Part shown: positions 59,323 through 64,000 of the stretch, piece after piece | How positions within the stretch are numbered: the first letter of the stretch is position 1 | Layout of the letters: the number at the start of each line of letters is the position of its first letter | Translations under genes and position numbers: made by a program | The notes under the pieces: generated by a model | Databases searched by the model: none | What the model saw: the letters and a program-made list of their open reading frames with translations, nothing else | What the model was told of the DNA's origin: nothing | Assembly (NCBI RefSeq): GCF_019649055.1 | Contig: NW_026570223.1 | Location: forward strand, 2,604,001 to 2,668,000 | Length of the DNA: 64,000 bases | Reading direction: 5' to 3' | DNA from: Paramacrobiotus metropolitanus | Lineage: Eukaryota; Tardigrada; Eutardigrada; Parachela; Macrobiotidae

Positions 59323-62300
59323 CTACAACCACGGATGCCAGGACGGATCCATCCGGCAGAGATTATCGGGACTCTTGGCGATGTTGATCAATTTGAGCGC
59401 ATGACTCTCGTGTCCTTGGAACTGCACGAGTTCATTCAGATCACCCAGCACCTGACTAACACCGCGCTGCACTAAACTCTGCATATCCGGCTCGGACAGC
59501 TGCTTCTCCAGCAGTGACTTGGGCGCGGAAGAAGAGGGTGTCGGTGGGAGCGGGTCGCCTTTATCGGTGGTCTGGGAGTCAGCAAAGGCTAAGCTGTTGC
59601 TCATCTCTTTACGGAAGATCATCCAATATGTCACTTCATCGGAGAAAATCGTTTTCACGTACGCCTGCAAAAATAACTTCACCAATTCAGCTAACGAGAA
59701 ACCAATAATTTTGCCACATTAAACAATTCATTTTTAAACATGTTCATCAGAGTTGTGTGAACATTAAGCTTTACCAGGATATCAACCTAGCTGAGAATGC
59801 TCGACTTATTTTCATATCAATTTAGAATTTTGTAAACTCTTCCATATTTATGGAAGTGTTCCAAAAGTTGGACAAAGAATTAAGTACCTTGAATTTCGCT
59901 TCGCTGAGTTTTAGCGCTCTGGCAGCGGCCACCATCGAATGATGAAAGGGACCTTGAACACCGTACACCGTAAAGATCTCAGTCAGATTGGGAGTTAATC
60001 GGAAAGGTACAGTCCGCTGAATTAGGCGTTCTCCTGTTCTGTCGTCCATCTCAAATGTATAGGAATAAACACCTTCCACACCGCTCTCAATGTGGATGTG
60101 CATCATATCCGGCACCAGCTTGGTCAAACGCAGCAGATGTTCTGCCATACTGAGGATGGCATGAGATCGGATAAACTACCGAAAAAATCCAGTTCAATAC
60201 ATTCTGAAAGAACCGTCGTCTTGCTTCAGTAATCACAACCTACCGTTCGGCGGAATAAGAAGTATTCGTCAGCATTCGGGTATAGTTTCCAAAAATAATC
60301 TCGCAACACCCGAGGCTGGACCATCGCAATCTGGGTTTCTTTTAAGCAATCACGCAACGTAGCATTGGTTAACGTCTGGTTGTTTCGGTGCATGACCTAA
60401 TTGCCAAATATTTCTCATTAAAAGGTGCGTCGAATTAGACAAAAAATTCATAAACATGGTTAAAAAACAATAAAATTCTTACAGCAACGATTCGTTCGTA
60501 GAATTTCATGATCGGTCCATCTGAATCGATATTCTTCTTATCGCAGTACTTTTTATACACATCCCAAATACAGACGGAATTCTGGCTATCTTCCATCAGT
60601 CGAATAGCCGGGGCGATGGGTGTAACCTTGGGCACGTAATACTTCAGCGTTCGTTTGTTCGATTCGGGAAATTCTTCAAAAATTGGATTGACAGCTGAGA
60701 ACATCTGTAATATCCGTTCCTCCTTTCTTCCCTGCAGGGTGTTGGCATTGTCGGCGATGATTAAATACGGAATCGTCTCGCCCACATTATTGACAAAATA
60801 TATCCTCCGGCATATGATGTTATGCTTGAAGACAACGTCCATTCGTGGCAGGATCTGCATGACACGGTTAATGTGAGGATTCCGCTGAATGGTAAAGTCA
60901 CCGGGTAGCTCCATTTCCGCCGTGAAGTTGGTGAAATTGATCAGCTGACGATGATGCATGTCCAGATACGTGTATCCGGGATGCGATTTGATCACCTTTT
61001 CGAAAGTGCGGATCCACTTCTTCAATTTGGAAATCATGGTTTGGAGTTTCAGGTTCTCCGCTTCAGTGCAGTCGAAATCCTTAACGAAATCTTTGCGAAG
61101 CTTGTTATACTCCGAGCTCGTCTACACATGCAAACGAAGATGACAGACATTTAATTTCAAGAAATTTGTACGCTCTATCTGTACCTGCAACGCTTGCGCT
61201 CGTCGTTGGATGGCTTCGGATGTGACATCGCCCAGTGTCTTCGGCACACTCCCCGCGGCGCCTCCCGGTTCCTGATACACACCTGTACCAAAACTCCTGA
61301 CAATCGTATTCATACACTGGATCATCGACGGTGTCATTTTGGCCTGCATGACTTTATCCCGGTTTTCAAACTCCAGCGCATAACATTTCTTCAGGGCCTG
61401 TATGAGATGCGCCAACAGATCTTCATGCCACCGATCCGCGGCCATAGTAATCCCCATAATCTGCGTCGTGAAATTCTCCAGGGCATTGCACAGGACCGGA
61501 TGTGTCTCCGAGATGATCCGGACAATATTCACGCAGTTCATGACGAAACTCGACGCCCGTACCATGGCGCCGTCGGCCACGTGGGCTGCGTCCAGATCGA
61601 TTTTCTCTTCCAAGGGCAACGGAGGCAAATCGCGCTGATTACGTCGCCGCTTGTTCAACTGCTTGACTTCCACCGGCGTGGGCGCAGTGGAGGAGGAGAC
61701 GCCCATAGGAGCTGTTGAATCTTTGCTGAGCTCCACCACTTTCATTAGCCGGAAATACGTGCGAACGTGCAGGAATACCGGCTGCGGGTGGCCCTTGGCT
61801 ACGTGGGTTAGCAAGTTAAAAGAGGCTTGGGCGGTTTCATCGCGCATCATTAAATGGATCAACTGGGGAACCCAAAACACTAAAGTGCTGGGTGGTATTA
61901 CTGAAATAAAAACCAGAGTTACATCTGCGAACAATACAACCGTAACAATGCCCAAATCATGGATACAGTGCACGATATAGGGAATATAAAACCCGAAAGA
62001 CGCACACAAATATATCCATAATGTTATCAAACAATTATACACAACGGTAACAGCAAGACTAATAATAAAATAAGAGCTCTCGAATTTAACCCGCAAAACT
62101 TACTGTTTCCAGCTTCATCAATGGCAGCAGAGATAGTTCCACTGGCATCGTCGTGATTGAGCAAGGCTAACAATTTGGCGCAACATTCACGAGCTGTCGC
62201 TTCGGTGTGGCTTCTCGAGCCAAAAATGTACGCTACTACCGCCCGCTTGGCATTCGATAGATCCGCGGGATTTTTGTAGAATAGCTGTAAAAACCCGCAT

Positions 62301-64000
62301 GCAGTCAAAATATTCTTTTGAGCACTGCAGTTAAATTACCTCTTCGTAATAATCTCCAAATTTCAGCCAACCGTCCCAGCAGTTTTCGGAAAGCTGCACG
62401 GCGCTCGACAGTAACCGCTGTCCGTCTTCCGGCCTATAAAGAAAACGCCAAACTCATCAGAAATAACGCAAAATCTACCACACAAATCCAATTCGCTTGT
62501 ACCTATCACGGTTAAGAACAATTAATCTGCAAATCGCGTCTGCACTCCACACCAGGACAAAAGCAGTTTAGCAATTCATGCAGTAGAACCATCAATTACC
62601 TTAGCAGTTTCATAGCGACTTGACCACGCAGCGAGCCCAGTTCCGAGTTCATTTCTTTGGTGAAGTATGACGTCGTAACGCCTTCAATGGCTTCCAGTGC
62701 CGAGAAGAGATCATCCCGATTCCCCGTCTGACTGAAGAGATCCAAGCAGGCCATCACATGGTTGCGGACCCGTTCGAAGCAGTCCACCAGCGGAACCACC
62801 GGTAGTGTTTGAACACTGCTACGTAAAGTAAAAATGCCGTAAACTAATTAAGCAACCGATCACCCCACAGGCACAAGACGACACGGACACCCATTAACAT
62901 ACATACCGGCTAAGAATTTCGACTGCGAAACGCGGCAGCTGCTGCAATCTGGCAGCCTTCGAAAAATTAAACAGATTCTGTGAGATCGTATGGATGGACA
63001 TGATCGGGAATGCGGTGAGGTTGTTGGTGATGTCCAAATTGTTACAGGCATGTGATACTTCGGTGGACAAGTTAATCACGTGGGTAAGGATTTGCGAGCG
63101 GAGATCTGTAATTTCTCCCCAGAAGCGCAAATCATCCCCAGAACTTGGCACACGCACTTTCCAGTTTTTCACCATATTTCGTAGCGAGCCAACGTGGTGC
63201 AGATTACACTGTTGTGCGCTGTGTAAAGCCTAAATATTGGTAAAAGAATAAAAACGCTACACCATACGATCATAGATTCATATTGAAATTATACTTACCG
63301 GTAAAATACCAAGCAACTCTTTCAGATCGCCGACACGACATGCCATCTGCAACATCGGAAACCATAAATTGTGATTATTATGATTTCCTACCATGTTATT
63401 CGACCTCATGGTCAGTATAAAGTCAAACGAGTTATGTGTAAAAAGTAACATACTTCAATAAGTGGACGATGTGCCATCGTTCCCGTTTTTGGCAGGTGAC
63501 GCCACATTTTGATACACATTTGCTGCAGTACATCAATTAACTTATCGACTCCTTCATCCTTGTAGGCTGACGGTGGGCTGTTCAAGCCTTCCTTCAGTAC
63601 TTTATGCATGGCATTATATGCTTTACAGAAACCGAAATTCAATTCTTCGCGAGGTGGACACTGTTTCCCAGCACTCTGCAGCAGAGCCGGTACCACGTCG
63701 AATAAATCCTGATGCCATGCGGCCTCCAGCGCCATCGATGGATTATTCAGCGCCTCGGAAACCGCGGTGTGGTACAGTGCTGGCCACATATTCAGCTGTC
63801 GCAGGATTTCCGCATAGCGTTCGGTCAGAATCTGCAGCTCACCAAAATGCGTATCCGGCGCTGACTTATCGCGGTACTCCACCAGGAACGTATCGATGGC
63901 TTTGTCATAGCTTTCTTTGGCATCATAGTACATTCCCTGGCGTTCAAAGCCCAATCCCGATCGAAAATCCGGCATCGGTCGCGGAACCTGGGGATCGGAT
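59323..64000 (-). CDS. TRRAP: TRRAP, PIKK-family scaffold of histone acetyltransferase complexes, C-terminal part (11 exons)
   Basis: Giant pseudokinase scaffold that recruits SAGA and NuA4/TIP60 acetyltransferases to transcription activators. Exons in transcript order: 64000-63454, 63346-63299, 63229-62907, 62818-62600, 62433-62340, 62284-62104, 61900-61185, 61121-60483, 60396-60244, 60175-59888, 59664-59323. They give 1182 residues; the N-terminal two-thirds lies beyond the window edge. FAT domain: FERQGMYYDAKESYDKAIDTF, VVPLVDCFERVRNHV, SSAVQLSENCWDGWLKFGDY. FRB-like and pseudokinase region: DFVKDFDCTEAENLKL, ISKLKKWIRTFEKVI, KEERILQMFSAVNPIFEEFP, FRLTPNLTEIFTVYGVQGPF. FATC tail: SPDNLCRMDPSWHPWL, nearly invariant in animals. 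The exon at 60175 is set by FIRSHAILSMAEHLL aligning with the human FTIQLALIGFAEFVL block. Canonical catalytic motifs are absent, as in all TRRAP proteins. Confidence 0.97.

Noticed and set aside
60176-60215. Possible 24-nt micro-exon in TRRAP after a TTTCAG
   Set aside because: It breaks the frame with the next exon. Using the TAG acceptor just before 60175 restores FIRSHAILSM, which aligns gap-free with the family.
61194-61718. 174-codon plus-strand frame
   Set aside because: Exact antisense shadow of the TRRAP exon 61185-61900.
1-64000. CRISPR arrays, operons, bacterial-type promoters, rRNA
   Set aside because: None seen. Every supported gene is spliced and eukaryotic.

Overview
This is nuclear DNA from a multicellular animal. 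It holds intron-rich genes with GT-AG splicing, no operons, and recognisable animal proteins. By eye it is AT-rich outside exons. The phylum cannot be proven from sequence alone. A small invertebrate is likely, and a tardigrade is my best guess, as a low-confidence inference. Gene models were built by hand from conserved protein blocks, splice dinucleotides and reading phase, and nearly all of them close in phase to a whole number of codons.

Layout. 1-5378 (+): PFAS (purine synthesis), 5' end outside the window. 7794-5822 (-): ERCC8/CSA (transcription-coupled repair), convergent with PFAS and divergent from the next gene. 8283-12051 (+): cystinosin (lysosomal cystine exporter), with a 609-bp hAT-like element in an intron. 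13458-15512: a 2-kb foldback element with arms of about 0.9 kb and a 10-bp target-site duplication. 15941-24460 (+): a RhoU/RhoV-like GTPase with very long introns, one carrying a second hAT-like element. 27170-29028 (+): PNO1 (40S ribosome assembly), convergent with 32115-29238 (-): canonical poly(A) polymerase. 33345-39066 (+): WASHC5/strumpellin, 23 exons, 1159 residues. 40633-51720 (+): three tandem paralogues of a secreted cathepsin B-like protease with an unusual C-terminal extension. 54504-52108 (-): a predicted protein joining a Pro/Gln-rich N-terminus to an ionotropic glutamate receptor ligand-binding core that has no channel pore. 57908-55916 (-): a sigma-like glutathione S-transferase. 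64000-59323 (-): the C-terminal part of TRRAP.

Most genes are unrelated housekeeping genes in head-to-head or tail-to-tail pairs, not a pathway cluster. The accessory part runs from 40 to 58 kb. It holds the protease array, whose members share one nine-exon architecture, a TATA box and a conserved upstream block, and the pore-less receptor gene.

The most unusual observations are: (1) the pore-less glutamate receptor-like protein, a natural counterpart of the S1-S2 soluble constructs; (2) the protease array, with no occluding-loop histidines, a minimal propeptide and a C-terminal domain of about 215 residues I do not recognise; (3) a perfect 50-bp inverted copy of a PFAS exon lying in its downstream intron, next to a GC-AG intron; (4) three non-autonomous DNA elements with intact target-site duplications.
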